Shown here piece after piece: positions 42,996 through 52,234 of a stretch of 64,000 nt of DNA. The position numbers were made by a program, and so were the translations under genes. The notes below the pieces were generated by a model, which saw only the letters and a program-made list of their open reading frames with translations, was not told where the DNA came from and made no database searches. The stretch lies in NCBI GenBank assembly GCA_017303935.1, contig JAFLBD010000002.1, positions 248,001 through 312,000 of the forward strand, written 5' to 3'. How positions within the stretch are numbered: position 1 is the first letter of the stretch; each line of letters begins with the position of its first letter. This DNA comes from Armatimonadota bacterium. GTDB lineage: Bacteria > Armatimonadota > Fimbriimonadia > Fimbriimonadales > Fimbriimonadaceae.

Positions 42996-44657
42996 ATGTC
43001 TGGAGTTCAGCTCGCCTTGATCGGGGTGCTCTTTGCACCTGATGATCCCTATGCCGCATGGTATCGGGAGGCACTGGAACACGCGGGGCTCATATTTGAA
43101 TCCCTAGAGAGCATCACACCGAAGAAGCTGAACGAGCTTGATGTGCTCATCTTGTGCGGCAACGGAGAGTTGGGCGACGACCTCCCGTTAGTGGCGCAAT
43201 GGGCCCTCGCCGATCACCACGGATTGGTGGTTTCGGGTTCGACTTGGGGGTTAGAACTGACGCTTGGCGTTCAGCCAGATCCGCATCGCCCGAAGATTGC
43301 TCAAGGCTTGATGAAGTTTTCTCGCCACGCCATTTGGCCGGAATCTGCGCGCTCAATTTGGTTCATCGGCGGTACAAGAGTTTCGGCGAATCAGGCCGTC
43401 CCGTTGATCTCCGCCGAAGATGGCTCTGTCGGACTTTCGAAGCTAGGCAGCGCATTTTTCTTGGCGCCGCATGTGGGGCGATCGCTCGGTCTGACGTTGA
43501 TGGGAAAATCCGTCGAGAACGACGAAATCGGCCCGGACGATCCTTCGGTGGACTGGCATTCAGGTCCGCTCAGAGCAGAAATGGGCACCCGGCTGTCATT
43601 TCACGATCGAGTCGAAAATCTGTTCATCGAACCCCACGCAGACAACCTGCGCGAGCTCTTCCTCAAAACTGTTTTCGCTGCTGTCGATGTCACCAAGAAG
43701 AGTTGCGCGATCCTCTGGCACCTGCCGAACAATGCGAGCCATGCCGCGGTCTGCACAATTCAAAGCGACACAGCAAGTAACACCGATCTTTACAATCTCA
43801 ACGCATCGCTGTTGATGCAAAACACCCGATGCACGATCCTCAGCCGGCTCAACGAGCATCCACCTGAGGTTTACAACTGGATGCGGCGTGTTGGTCACGA
43901 ACTCGGATTTTCGTACGACGCTGATGACCCTGCGGGCTGGCATCCTGATCGCTATCGCGTGCAGACCAGCGCGTTGTGCCGACTAGCTTCGATTCCGTCG
44001 ATCGCGGTTGGCAAAACGCTCCAAGGAAGTTGGAGCGGACTCACTCGGCCATACGAGATGTTTGAAACGGGCGGGGCGAAGGTCGTTCTGAGCAAAGGTG
44101 GACATTTTGCAGGGACTTCGGGATTCCTCTTCGGAACCTGTCACCCCTTTGTCCCGAAACACCGCGGCGGTAAGCCCTTTAATCTTGTCGAAATTCCGTA
44201 CCACCTCATTGACGTCCCGGAAGTGACGGGAATCCACGCCTGCGAGAACCTGCTAGCAGCTGTTTGGGCGCGGCATGGCGTGCTCCACGGCATCGCGTCG
44301 ACTTCCGTGGCGCGAACCGACGCTGGACTGGCTGGACTTCGAAGATGGATCGCCTTGGCCAAACAGTCTGGCGCTGAGATGTTGACCGCCGAGCAGCTAG
44401 GGAGCTTTGAGCGCGCGCGACGGTCTGTACGATCACAAATCGAATCTGGCGCGGTGCTCTCGCTTTCGTCGGACTTGGGGCTAGACGGCCTGACAATTTT
44501 GATATCAGGTTCGGGATTCTCTGGATCGGGTCTGATCGGTCGATCCGCCCCGCAACAAGTCACACGGTACGGTCGTGACTTTATGGCATTCAACGTCAGC
44601 TTGCCAGAACGCCGGATCGGATCGATCCGATTCCTCAGTGAACAGAAGGTCGCCTAA
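42996..44657 (+). CDS. unknown protein, amidotransferase-like N-terminus and degenerate NodB-like core
   Basis: 553 residues, soluble, no signal peptide. Residues 1-95 look like a class I glutamine-amidotransferase-like fold (DVLILCGNGELGDDLPLV), with no catalytic Cys where one would be expected. Residues about 235-420 recall a NodB polysaccharide-deacetylase core: AVCTIQSDTASN for the first Asp strand, RVGHELGFSYDAD for the second, then a late HGVLHG. The Asp-Asp and His-x3-His metal site is not intact, so it may be non-catalytic. The C-terminus (480-550) is beta-rich. Family unknown to me. It ends 4 nt into the convergent neighbour. Confidence 0.55.
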   Translation: MSGVQLALIGVLFAPDDPYAAWYREALEHAGLIFESLESITPKKLNELDVLILCGNGELGDDLPLVAQWALADHHGLVVSGSTWGLELTLGVQPDPHRPKIAQGLMKFSRHAIWPESARSIWFIGGTRVSANQAVPLISAEDGSVGLSKLGSAFFLAPHVGRSLGLTLMGKSVENDEIGPDDPSVDWHSGPLRAEMGTRLSFHDRVENLFIEPHADNLRELFLKTVFAAVDVTKKSCAILWHLPNNASHAAVCTIQSDTASNTDLYNLNASLLMQNTRCTILSRLNEHPPEVYNWMRRVGHELGFSYDADDPAGWHPDRYRVQTSALCRLASIPSIAVGKTLQGSWSGLTRPYEMFETGGAKVVLSKGGHFAGTSGFLFGTCHPFVPKHRGGKPFNLVEIPYHLIDVPEVTGIHACENLLAAVWARHGVLHGIASTSVARTDAGLAGLRRWIALAKQSGAEMLTAEQLGSFERARRSVRSQIESGAVLSLSSDLGLDGLTILISGSGFSGSGLIGRSAPQQVTRYGRDFMAFNVSLPERRIGSIRFLSEQKVA

Positions 44658-45172
44658 GCGATCATCAGCCGCTCTCGCACCCGCCGCAAGGCAAGCGCAT
44701 ATTCGTCAAAGTTCTGGCTCAATCGACGGTAGGTCGGCGCATCATCGTGATACGGCGGATAGTCGAACGTGCTGACTAGATGATACGAAGCCTTGGCCTG
44801 GCGTGGGTAATCGCAGATCAAGTCTCCGCCGAAACTCAGCTTTAATTGCCTTAGAAACTCCGGGAAAACCCCGCTCCAGAAGAGTAGGAAATCACCGATG
44901 TGCTTGTGGACCTGGCGTTCCCGCTCAAACGAGTCAGCATTCTGGGTCACATCTCCCTCGGCGAGCATCTCTGTAATGGCGACAATCCGCCTGCCGCTTT
45001 GGTCCCGAATCGCGAAAATCGAATCTGTGTGCAGAAACTTTGTCAGCATCTCGCTGATGTACGCTTCGATGGCGACCTCTTCGGCGCGGCCCAAATCGTC
45101 AAGGAGCGCGGCGCGTAATGCCGCGCGAAAAACTGTAGAAAGGTCAGTTCCAATGAGAGGCTCTCGTTCCAA
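44654..45172 (-). CDS. hypothetical protein, 172 aa
   Basis: Starts at TTG 45172 (AAGGAG 8 nt upstream). Mostly helical and charged: FRAALRAALLDDLGRAEEVAIEAYISEML, then KHIGDFLLFWSGVFPEFLRQL, then YRRLSQNFDEYALALRRVRERL. There are no membrane segments or catalytic motifs I can name. The gene is monocistronic and convergent with the 553-residue unknown protein. The good ribosome-binding site and typical codon use favour a real gene; the function is unknown. Confidence 0.65.
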   Translation of the reverse strand: MEREPLIGTDLSTVFRAALRAALLDDLGRAEEVAIEAYISEMLTKFLHTDSIFAIRDQSGRRIVAITEMLAEGDVTQNADSFERERQVHKHIGDFLLFWSGVFPEFLRQLKLSFGGDLICDYPRQAKASYHLVSTFDYPPYHDDAPTYRRLSQNFDEYALALRRVRERLMIA

Positions 45173-45295
45173 TTCGAAATCTCCTTAATTGACGTATTCC
45201 TTGTTTTGTTTGATAATATCTAACATTCCAGAGTTCGGCCAAGTTTCAACCGGCACGGAAGCACTCCAATATGCGTCCAATATTCTGAGTCCAAC

Positions 45296-46204
45296 GTGAT
45301 GAAATGTCCTAGGTGTCATGCCGACAATCCCGCCGGTGCTTCGTTCTGCATGCGATGCGCCAATCCGCTCGGCGCGCCACCTGCAGTGACTTCGATGCCG
45401 GTTTTGCCAAAGTCCAATTCACCTTGGAAATGGATCACGGGACTCGCCGTCCTTGCGCTGATCTGCGCGGGACTGGGGATGAGCGGCTTGTTGCGGTTCA
45501 ACGCACAGCCAGCAAACCGCGATATGCTGCGCTCAGAAGCTCGGCACAAACCGGAACTCCTTGCAGTCGAGAAGAAGCCGGACAACAATCTCACGCAGGT
45601 TCCCGTTGAGGCTCAAGCCCAAATGCCCGCCGAAATTCGGGAATGGTTGGAGCACTTGCGAAAAACCGAAGAAGCTCGGCAGCGACTCTGCATGGGTCAA
45701 ATCGGCGAGTTCACGGTGACGATGACCAAGCTCCAGGTTGCCGGTGCCGCTGACATGCTCAAAGACATGATGGGGGGCGACGAAACCGCTTTGCAAGAAG
45801 AACCGCAGGAGCCCTCCTCTACAACCGAAGTGCATCAGGCATTTGAATCTGCACAGAAAGATTGGCGAGAGCTTCGGGCGCATTTTGAATCCAAAATTCC
45901 TCCTCGCGAATGTGAAGCGGCGGCGGATGCTTACAACGTGGCTCTGAGCGAAACCAGCGGGATGATGCTCGACCTAATGTCGGCACTCGATCGCGCGGTT
46001 TCTGGTACCGATGAAGACAAGCAGGCCGTCGTTGGCGAGCTGAGCAAGATGAAAGGTAGTAGCAAGGCGATCGATGAAGCAGGCGGGAAAACCGACGCTG
46101 AAGTGCAGGCGATTTGCGATCATTACAAGGTCCGCAAATGGTTTGGCATCGCGTCGGATATTGGCGGCGGCGGTCTATTCAACGGTACAGGGATAGGGTT
46201 TTGA
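45296..46204 (+). CDS. membrane protein with N-terminal zinc ribbon
   Basis: 302 residues. The zinc ribbon at the start, CPRCHADNPAGASFCMRC, is followed by one transmembrane helix (about 45-65, WITGLAVLALICAGLGMSGLL). An acidic helical region of about 230 residues is probably outside the cytoplasm. Such zinc-ribbon/TM proteins are common in large-genome bacteria and have no assigned job. The first codon may be GTG 45296 or ATG 45299; TATTCT at 45281-45286 suggests a leaderless mRNA. Its TGA overlaps the TTG of the next gene. Confidence 0.7.
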   Translation: MMKCPRCHADNPAGASFCMRCANPLGAPPAVTSMPVLPKSNSPWKWITGLAVLALICAGLGMSGLLRFNAQPANRDMLRSEARHKPELLAVEKKPDNNLTQVPVEAQAQMPAEIREWLEHLRKTEEARQRLCMGQIGEFTVTMTKLQVAGAADMLKDMMGGDETALQEEPQEPSSTTEVHQAFESAQKDWRELRAHFESKIPPRECEAAADAYNVALSETSGMMLDLMSALDRAVSGTDEDKQAVVGELSKMKGSSKAIDEAGGKTDAEVQAICDHYKVRKWFGIASDIGGGGLFNGTGIGF

Positions 46205-46689
46205 GCGAGCTTGACCCGTTAGCGAGAGCACTTCTCTCGGAGCTCTGCCAGAAATTCCCAGTCGGCCGCGAAATTGGTCTGCACTGGAAGCGGTACCGAA
46301 CTACAGCCGGGACGGCAAATTACCGCCACTTTGTTATCTCACTCAGCCCGATCGTGATCACCGACGAAGAGAAACTGCGCTCGACGCTAATCCACGAGTA
46401 CGCGCACTTGCTAGCTTATGCACGTGCGGGCAGGAAGGGCGCAGGTCATGGATCAGCGTGGCAACAAGCGATGAGAGACTTGGGCGCCGAGCCGAGGGTC
46501 ACACACTCCTATCCGGTCCAACGAAATCAATCGCGCCAAGTTGTTGAATATCGCTGTGTAAAGTGCGGATTCTCGTTTGAAAAGAAGCGCCGTTTCCCCA
46601 AGCGGCGAAAGTATATTCACCGGGATTGCGGCGGACTGATTCAATTTGTACAAATCCGTGCTGAAATCTCTGAGTCCGAAGTCGCGTAG
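46201..46689 (+). CDS. SprT-like zinc metalloprotease family protein
   Basis: 162 residues from TTG 46201, which overlaps the previous stop (TTGA) and follows AGGGATAGGG; a longer frame to 46114 is only the shadow of the upstream gene. Zinc protease motif HEYAHLLAY (HExxH), then a third ligand region GAGHGSAW. The C-terminal zinc ribbon has CVKCGFSF and RDCGG. SprT-like/SPRTN proteins can cleave DNA-protein crosslinks, though bacterial members are uncharacterised. It is translationally coupled to the zinc-ribbon membrane gene and precedes nnr. Confidence 0.82.
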   Translation: MSELDPLARALLSELCQKFPVGREIGLHWKRYRTTAGTANYRHFVISLSPIVITDEEKLRSTLIHEYAHLLAYARAGRKGAGHGSAWQQAMRDLGAEPRVTHSYPVQRNQSRQVVEYRCVKCGFSFEKKRRFPKRRKYIHRDCGGLIQFVQIRAEISESEVA

Positions 46690-46697
46690 AGGGCATT

Positions 46698-48275
46698 GTG
46701 TGGATCGCTTCCGCAGCTAGAACAAGAGAAATGGACCGTGACGCGATGCACGAGTTCGGAATCCCCGCGATGGTGCTCATGGAGCGCGCGGGTCTGGCCG
46801 TGTTTGAGGTGATCAAAGAACTTCTCCCTGATCAGGGCCGGATTGCCGTCGTCTGCGGCAAGGGCAACAACGGCGGCGATGGATTGGTCGTTGCTCGGCT
46901 CGCGCACGAAGCGGGTTTTCAAGTTGAGTGTCTGGTCGCTGCCACTGAATCTGAATTGAGCGACGATGCTCGAACCCAACTCAATGTTAGCCGCGCGCAA
47001 GGCGTCCGTCCGATCTTTTTCGACGACGAACGCTGGATGCGTAAGAGCGATTGCATGGGCATGATGGACTTGGTCGTGGATGCTCTCTTGGGCACCGGCG
47101 CCAGCGGTGAAGTTCACGGCCCGATCCTTGAAGGAATCCGCGCGATCAACCGAAGCGGCGTCCCTGTGGTGAGCGTCGATGTGCCGAGCGGAATCGACAC
47201 CGATACCGGCGAGGATTTGGGCGAATCCGTTTGGGCTCTTCGAACGGTGACCTTTGGAGTCCCGAAGCCGTTCCTTTTCCAAGGTATTGGATTGGAGCAC
47301 GCTGGATATTGGAGTGTCGCAGAGATCGGCTATCCAAGCACCTTGCTCGAAACTCCAACCGATGCGCGAGTCCTCACCGACCAATGGGTTTATGATGTGA
47401 TTCCTGAGCGACTTCGCTCGGCGCACAAGCGAGATAACGGCCACGTCCTAGTGATCGCAGGTAGCGACACCATGACAGGAGCGGCTTTGCTCGCGGCGAA
47501 GGCGGCGCTCAGAGCAGGCGCGGGCCTTGTCACCTTGGCAAGCACTACCGCAGTGTGCAATGCTGCCGCCTCCTACCTCCCGGAGGTCATGCACATCAGG
47601 CTTCCAGATACTGATGGCGAAATCAATGAAGCCGCGATTGACGTTCTTTTAGCGGCGAATTTGATGATCGATTCCGCCGTGATCGGGCCAGGCATGGGGC
47701 ACTCACCCCATGTGATCGAGTTCTTCAAGGCACTCTTTGCGGATTGGGAAGTGCCATCTGTTCTTGACGCAGACGCGCTCAACGCGGTCGCTACGGGAGT
47801 ACAACTCCCCCAAGGTGAATGTGTTCTCACGCCGCATCCAGGCGAGATGGCACGGCTCCTCAGTTGTTCGACGGCCGAAGTCCAAACGGACCGCTTCACC
47901 ACGATGAAAGAGGCTGCGAAGCGATTTGGTAAGACAATCGTCCTAAAGGGACCGCACACCATCGTCAGTGAGCAGCATCAGCCCTTGGGCGTCAACCAGA
48001 CCGGAAACAACGGCATGGCGACCGCCGGGATGGGAGATGTCCTTTCTGGCGTGATCGGCGCGTTGCTCGCGCAGGACCTGCCGCCATACTGTGCGGCATG
48101 TGCCGGAGTCGCCTGGCATGGTGCGGCTGGAGATGTTTGTGCCGATCGAATCGGCCCTGTTGGCTACCTCGCTAGCGACGTCGTAGACAGTTTGCCGCAA
48201 GCTCGGGCTAAACTAACGGCATCGTGCGACGCCCGAATCCGCATGCGACCATTGCCTTCTTCTTGTCAGTTCTAG
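46698..48275 (+). CDS. nnr: bifunctional NAD(P)H-hydrate repair enzyme (epimerase + dehydratase)
   Basis: 525 residues from GTG 46698. Residues 1-215 are the YjeF_N epimerase: MVLMERAGLAVFE, VVCGKGNNGGDGLVVARL and VSVDVPSGIDTDTG. Residues 225-510 are the ribokinase-like dehydratase: HKRDNGHVLVIAGS, VLTPHPGEMARLL, VLKGPHTI, and the phosphate loop NGMATAGMGDVLSG. It repairs hydrated NADH and NADPH. Its last 52 nt overlap the start of the FHA gene in another frame, and the tail after about 510 (RIRMRPLPSSCQF) is probably non-conserved. Confidence 0.93.
   Translation: MWIASAARTREMDRDAMHEFGIPAMVLMERAGLAVFEVIKELLPDQGRIAVVCGKGNNGGDGLVVARLAHEAGFQVECLVAATESELSDDARTQLNVSRAQGVRPIFFDDERWMRKSDCMGMMDLVVDALLGTGASGEVHGPILEGIRAINRSGVPVVSVDVPSGIDTDTGEDLGESVWALRTVTFGVPKPFLFQGIGLEHAGYWSVAEIGYPSTLLETPTDARVLTDQWVYDVIPERLRSAHKRDNGHVLVIAGSDTMTGAALLAAKAALRAGAGLVTLASTTAVCNAAASYLPEVMHIRLPDTDGEINEAAIDVLLAANLMIDSAVIGPGMGHSPHVIEFFKALFADWEVPSVLDADALNAVATGVQLPQGECVLTPHPGEMARLLSCSTAEVQTDRFTTMKEAAKRFGKTIVLKGPHTIVSEQHQPLGVNQTGNNGMATAGMGDVLSGVIGALLAQDLPPYCAACAGVAWHGAAGDVCADRIGPVGYLASDVVDSLPQARAKLTASCDARIRMRPLPSSCQF
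48209..48214 (+). promoter_or_regulatory. -10-like box before the FHA cassette
   Basis: TAAACT inside the end of nnr, 9 nt before the GTG at 48224, no Shine-Dalgarno between. Suggests a separate, leaderless start for the FHA/VWA genes. Confidence 0.35.
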
Positions 48276-49471
48276 CAAGTAGTTGTCCGGCTCAGGTACG
48301 CCTAGTTTTTGAATCCGCTGCGCCAAGAATCGCCTGGGTAGGCGCCGCCAACAGCTTCCGCCCGCCTGCAAACGCAACCAAATCTAGCGAGAAGGAAATC
48401 GCCCTAGCGACCGGTTCAGGAGGTTCCAACACCCACGTTTTTGTCGTTGATGAATCCATCGGCAACTTGGCTACGAAATCACTCAAGGATGCTGGCCCGG
48501 TTTGCAAACTGACTCTCCTCGACTTCAATCGCATCGCGAAGCTGACCGTCAATGCAAAGAAATCGGACGCACCGCTGGCTGCGGGATTGGTGGTTGTGTC
48601 CTCGGGCAAGGAAACTTTCAAAGCGTTGCTCACACCGTCGGACCAGGGCTCAGTGGATGTTTATGGAGTGCCACCAGGTTCGATTACCATCGCCGTAGAA
48701 ACGAACAAGTCTGGCGAGCCGGTCAAAATCCCGAAGCAAGTTACCGAGATCGCAATGGATCGTAGCGCGGAGGATCTATCGCCGACCATAGACTTTGCCA
48801 TTTCAGCAGATGTGGACATCGTGGCACCTGCTAACGAAACCAAGGAGACCCCCAAGCCCGATTCCAGCCCTGAAACATCGCCTGGCGCCAGCACTTCCTC
48901 GGATAAGGGCGGGGTGAATCCATTGATCTACATACTCGCACTTGGAGCGATTGGCGGTGTCGCCTACGCTCTCATCAAGTACTTGCCCCAACACAAGGAC
49001 AAGATCGATGCAGAATTGAAGAAGATCGGGGTTCAAATCCCAACAGATCCATCTGTTCAGCCCGATGACCAGGCACCTCCTGCACCACTGCCCGATATCC
49101 CAGTCGCGCCAGCGACCATAGATCTGGGCTCAGAAGCTTCGATTGCACCTGCGTCCCCAGTGGTTCAGCCCAGCGCAACGCCGATGGAACCCACACTGAT
49201 TTGTGGCGCAAGGTCTATCGTCTTAACTCCTGGCTCTCATACAGTCACGCGCGAACCTGGCAGCCTGCTGAGCTTCGAGGGCGAATCGTCTGTTAGCCGT
49301 GCTCATGCCGTTGTCACGGTGGATGGCAATGTAGTCACGATTTCGGACTCCGGTTCGACCAACGGCACCTTTGTAAACGGTGCGAAGATTGAAACTCCGA
49401 CCCAGCTCAAGAATGGAGATACCGTTCACTTCGGGGCGATCAAATGTGAATTTCGAGGTGGTGCAGCATAG
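48224..49471 (+). CDS. membrane protein with C-terminal FHA domain (cassette gene 1)
   Basis: 415 residues. A signal-like N-terminus (MRRPNPHATIAFFLSVLASSC) is followed by a beta-rich region (25-205) and a Pro/Ser/Thr linker. A transmembrane helix sits at about 230-248 (NPLIYILALGAIGGVAYALI), then another Pro-rich linker. The FHA domain at 325-413 has ESSVSRAHAVVTVDG and DSGSTNGTFVNG. The S-x-x-H and S-T-N-G residues are those that hold phosphothreonine. The topology puts the FHA domain in the cytoplasm. It is followed by a second FHA gene and a VWA gene in the same direction with almost no gaps. Confidence 0.82.
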   Translation: MRRPNPHATIAFFLSVLASSCPAQVRLVFESAAPRIAWVGAANSFRPPANATKSSEKEIALATGSGGSNTHVFVVDESIGNLATKSLKDAGPVCKLTLLDFNRIAKLTVNAKKSDAPLAAGLVVVSSGKETFKALLTPSDQGSVDVYGVPPGSITIAVETNKSGEPVKIPKQVTEIAMDRSAEDLSPTIDFAISADVDIVAPANETKETPKPDSSPETSPGASTSSDKGGVNPLIYILALGAIGGVAYALIKYLPQHKDKIDAELKKIGVQIPTDPSVQPDDQAPPAPLPDIPVAPATIDLGSEASIAPASPVVQPSATPMEPTLICGARSIVLTPGSHTVTREPGSLLSFEGESSVSRAHAVVTVDGNVVTISDSGSTNGTFVNGAKIETPTQLKNGDTVHFGAIKCEFRGGAA

Positions 49472-49500
49472 GACGCGCTGTTTTATTAGCATTTGCGGGA

Positions 49501-50784
49501 TTGGTTGGCGGCGCGATCACTTTTGCTATCCGGGAGCCGTTCAAGCCACCCTATGGCGACATGCAGCGCTGGTCGCAATGGGAGGGTGTCACGGGGCTTT
49601 GCCTCGGCTTTCTCATTGGAGCGTTGATTGGAATTGTTTCTGGCTACCTGCAAGGCTCGAAAGTCCACTCGATCCGAGGAGGCATCGTGGGAGGCTTGGT
49701 CGGCGCAATCGCGGGTTCAGTAGGCATATCCGTCGGTTCGGTTGTGTTTGCATTTGCGCAAAAGTTGCCATTGGTGGGTCTGGCCGGAGGAGTGCCAGCC
49801 AGAGCATTGGGCTGGGGAATGATGGGCGTTGTCATTGGCCTAGCTGAAGGCGGCGTCGGACTGAGCCTGAAGCGCGCTTACTATGGGCTGATCGGTGGCC
49901 TGCTGGGTGGAGTTCTCGGCGGAGCGCTCTTTGAAGTTGCTGCGATGTCCATTGGTACCGCACAAGCGACCGTCGAAGGCGGACCCGCAGAAGTCGGCAC
50001 CGTCCCTCGCGCGATTGGATTTGCCGTTCTTGGCGCGGGTATCGGGCTGATGATCGGTGTCGTAGAGGCGCTTTCACGAAAGGCTTGGGTGCGCCTGATC
50101 CTAGGCCGCAACGAAGGGAAAGATTGGAGCCTCGATGCGCCCGTGACGGTGCTTGGAAGCTCTGAGAGTGCCCACATTCCATTGTTTGGTGACCCGAACG
50201 TAACCCCGCAACACGCCTGTATCCGAAATGAGCGCGGACAGTACGTGATCTACGACATGAACACGCCAATTGGGATCGCCGTTAGTGGTGTCCCGACTCG
50301 GCAGGCGATTTTGCGGCCGGGTGAATTCTTCCAAATAGGTCAACACCTATTACAATTCAACTTGCGCGGACATGCTGCCCCAGCCGCGATGCCTGCGAGC
50401 ATTCCGGCACCAGCCCAAGTCCCGATGCAAACTCAGCCCCCAGCACCGATCCAGACGCCTTCAGCTCCCACGGTGGCCATGCCCGCCGCTGTTCCCGCTT
50501 CAACCCAACTCAGCATCGTTGCAGTCACCGGCCCGATGACAGGTCAGCGATTCCCTGTGACTCAAGTTGTCGAGTTGGGGAGAGAAGGCGGTTCGATTCC
50601 GTTGTCATGGGACACCCACCTCAGCCGAAAACACGCCCGTATCGAGCCAGCAGGGCAGCAATTGCGGCTTGTCGATCTCGCGAGTACAAACGGAACAATG
50701 GTGAACGGTCAGCGAATCGCTGACGTCCTTTTGAAGCCGGGTGATCGTTTTACGATTGGAGCCACAACCTTTTTGATTGAATAG
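49501..50784 (+). CDS. membrane protein with two FHA domains (cassette gene 2)
   Basis: 427 residues from TTG 49501; the frame stays open from about 49450 without another normal start. Residues 1-200 contain about five Gly-rich transmembrane helices (GVTGLCLGFLIGALIGIVSGY, cut into GIVGGLVGAIAGSVG and others). FHA-1 (about 205-285) is poor: its core is TPQHACIRNERGQYVIYDMN, without S-x-x-H or STNG. After a Pro/Ala linker, FHA-2 (335-427) is intact: THLSRKHARI and LASTNGTMVNG. FHA domains bind phosphothreonine peptides. Likely candidates are the DPN[K/R]T motifs of the next protein. The start is uncertain because the first helix appears clipped. Confidence 0.8.
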   Translation: MVGGAITFAIREPFKPPYGDMQRWSQWEGVTGLCLGFLIGALIGIVSGYLQGSKVHSIRGGIVGGLVGAIAGSVGISVGSVVFAFAQKLPLVGLAGGVPARALGWGMMGVVIGLAEGGVGLSLKRAYYGLIGGLLGGVLGGALFEVAAMSIGTAQATVEGGPAEVGTVPRAIGFAVLGAGIGLMIGVVEALSRKAWVRLILGRNEGKDWSLDAPVTVLGSSESAHIPLFGDPNVTPQHACIRNERGQYVIYDMNTPIGIAVSGVPTRQAILRPGEFFQIGQHLLQFNLRGHAAPAAMPASIPAPAQVPMQTQPPAPIQTPSAPTVAMPAAVPASTQLSIVAVTGPMTGQRFPVTQVVELGREGGSIPLSWDTHLSRKHARIEPAGQQLRLVDLASTNGTMVNGQRIADVLLKPGDRFTIGATTFLIE

Positions 50785-50786
50785 CC

Positions 50787-52208
50787 ATGTCTAATCCAGA
50801 TCCAAACAAGACTGCCGCCATGCCGGCGATGCCAGGATTCGATCCGAACCGAACGATCGTCACTCCGATTGCTCCTGGGAGCTTGACAGGCACCGGCAGT
50901 ACCGATCCGAACCGAACAGTCGCGATGACTGCCGCTGTGATCCCAGCAGGGATTAGCGCCGAAATTACGAGCAGTCGCGACGCGACGATGGCGAATGGCC
51001 CTGCTCGCGAGCAGTTTTTGTTGGAGATTCATGGGCATTCGGGTGATCCGGGCCTCCCAGGGATCAGCGAGAACGCGCCGCGAACTCCGCTGAACCTCTG
51101 CTTAGTGCTCGATCGGTCCGGTTCGATGGAAGGCGCACCGCTTGAATATGCCAAAGCCGCCTGCAATTATGTGATCGACTTCTTGGGACCGAACGATGTG
51201 CTCAGCATCGTCACCTTCGAAGAGTACGTTCAAGTTTTGATGCCGCCCCAACGGATGACGAATCGCGAGGCGGTCAAGGCGGGTGTCCGCGGATTGACGG
51301 TGGGCAACACCACGAACCTGTATGAAGCGATCAGCTCTGGCATATCGCAGATCATGAGCGCGGCAGACCCGACAAGAGCGACTCGAATCGTGGTGCTCAG
51401 CGACGGCGACCCAACCGCTGGGATCAAAGATTTTCATAGCCTAGTGAATCTCGCTGGGGAAGCCAAGCAAAAGGGCGTCACCATGACATTCCTTGGATTC
51501 GGGCCAGATTACAATGAGGAACTCCTGGCCGCGATGGCAAAAAAATGTGGCGGAAATTACGCCTACATTCCTCGGCCCGAGTTGATTCCAGAAGTGTTCC
51601 GGTTGGAAGTCGACAAACTCCTCGGGGTGATCGCCATGAACGTCAAACTCGACCTCAAGCTGGCACGATGGGTTCAACTCAAAGCCGCAACCGGATTGGC
51701 GCAACCTCCATCAGGCAACGAATTTCAGATTCAACTCGCTGACCTTGAACGCGGCGAACTGATCCAAACCGTTTTTGATCTTGAGTTCACGAATCACCCG
51801 CTGGGGCATTACCGCGTCATGAGTGGAAGACTCAGCTATCAAGATGTCGGCACCGGTTCGATGATCACCACCGACCTCGACTTCGTGATGGAATTCACCG
51901 CCGATGCCGCCCGTTATGGCGTCCCGCCGAACGCTAAGGTCCGCCAAGTGGCCAACGTAGCGACCGCTAGCAAGGTGATGGAAAAGACCATGATGGGTCT
52001 ACGAACGGGTCAATTCTCGACGACTCAAGCCTTGGACGAACTGCAAAAAACCCAAGCTCTGTTGCTCACCGACGGACGGATTCAAGAAGCGCAGGAAGTC
52101 ACCCTTGCCATGAGAGCGCTGCAAACCGGCGACTCGGGAACTGCTCAAAAGACTTTGATGGGAACGGTGGTGAACCTGGATCAAGGTAAGTCCAAGCCGA
52201 ATCCGTAG
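50787..52208 (+). CDS. VWA-domain protein with N-terminal DPN[K/R]T repeats (cassette gene 3)
   Basis: 473 residues, no signal peptide. The first 50 residues are flexible and carry DPNKT (Thr9), DPNRT (Thr23) and DPNRT (Thr44), spaced 14 and 21 residues apart. The VWA domain (100-275) has an intact MIDAS: DRSGS (D109, S111, S113), TNLYEA, and VLSDGDPTAG. A beta region (280-390) and a helical C-terminus (ELQKTQALLLTDGRIQEAQ) follow. VWA domains bind proteins through a metal ion. Starting 3 nt after the double-FHA gene, it is surely made with it. I infer that kinase-modified Thr residues dock onto the FHA domains; no kinase gene is in the window. Confidence 0.82.
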   Translation: MSNPDPNKTAAMPAMPGFDPNRTIVTPIAPGSLTGTGSTDPNRTVAMTAAVIPAGISAEITSSRDATMANGPAREQFLLEIHGHSGDPGLPGISENAPRTPLNLCLVLDRSGSMEGAPLEYAKAACNYVIDFLGPNDVLSIVTFEEYVQVLMPPQRMTNREAVKAGVRGLTVGNTTNLYEAISSGISQIMSAADPTRATRIVVLSDGDPTAGIKDFHSLVNLAGEAKQKGVTMTFLGFGPDYNEELLAAMAKKCGGNYAYIPRPELIPEVFRLEVDKLLGVIAMNVKLDLKLARWVQLKAATGLAQPPSGNEFQIQLADLERGELIQTVFDLEFTNHPLGHYRVMSGRLSYQDVGTGSMITTDLDFVMEFTADAARYGVPPNAKVRQVANVATASKVMEKTMMGLRTGQFSTTQALDELQKTQALLLTDGRIQEAQEVTLAMRALQTGDSGTAQKTLMGTVVNLDQGKSKPNP

Positions 52209-52221
52209 AGGGGCCAAAAGG

Positions 52222-52227
52222 TATCCT
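52222..52227 (+). promoter_or_regulatory. -10-like box directly before ndk
   Basis: TATCCT ends 7 nt before the ndk ATG. There is no room for a normal Shine-Dalgarno, which fits a leaderless mRNA. Confidence 0.4.
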
Positions 52228-52234
52228 AGGGGAT

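Noticed and set aside
46114-46200. Longer start for the SprT-like gene
   Set aside because: It lies in the end of the upstream gene in another frame; TTG 46201 has a good ribosome-binding site and a TTGA overlap.
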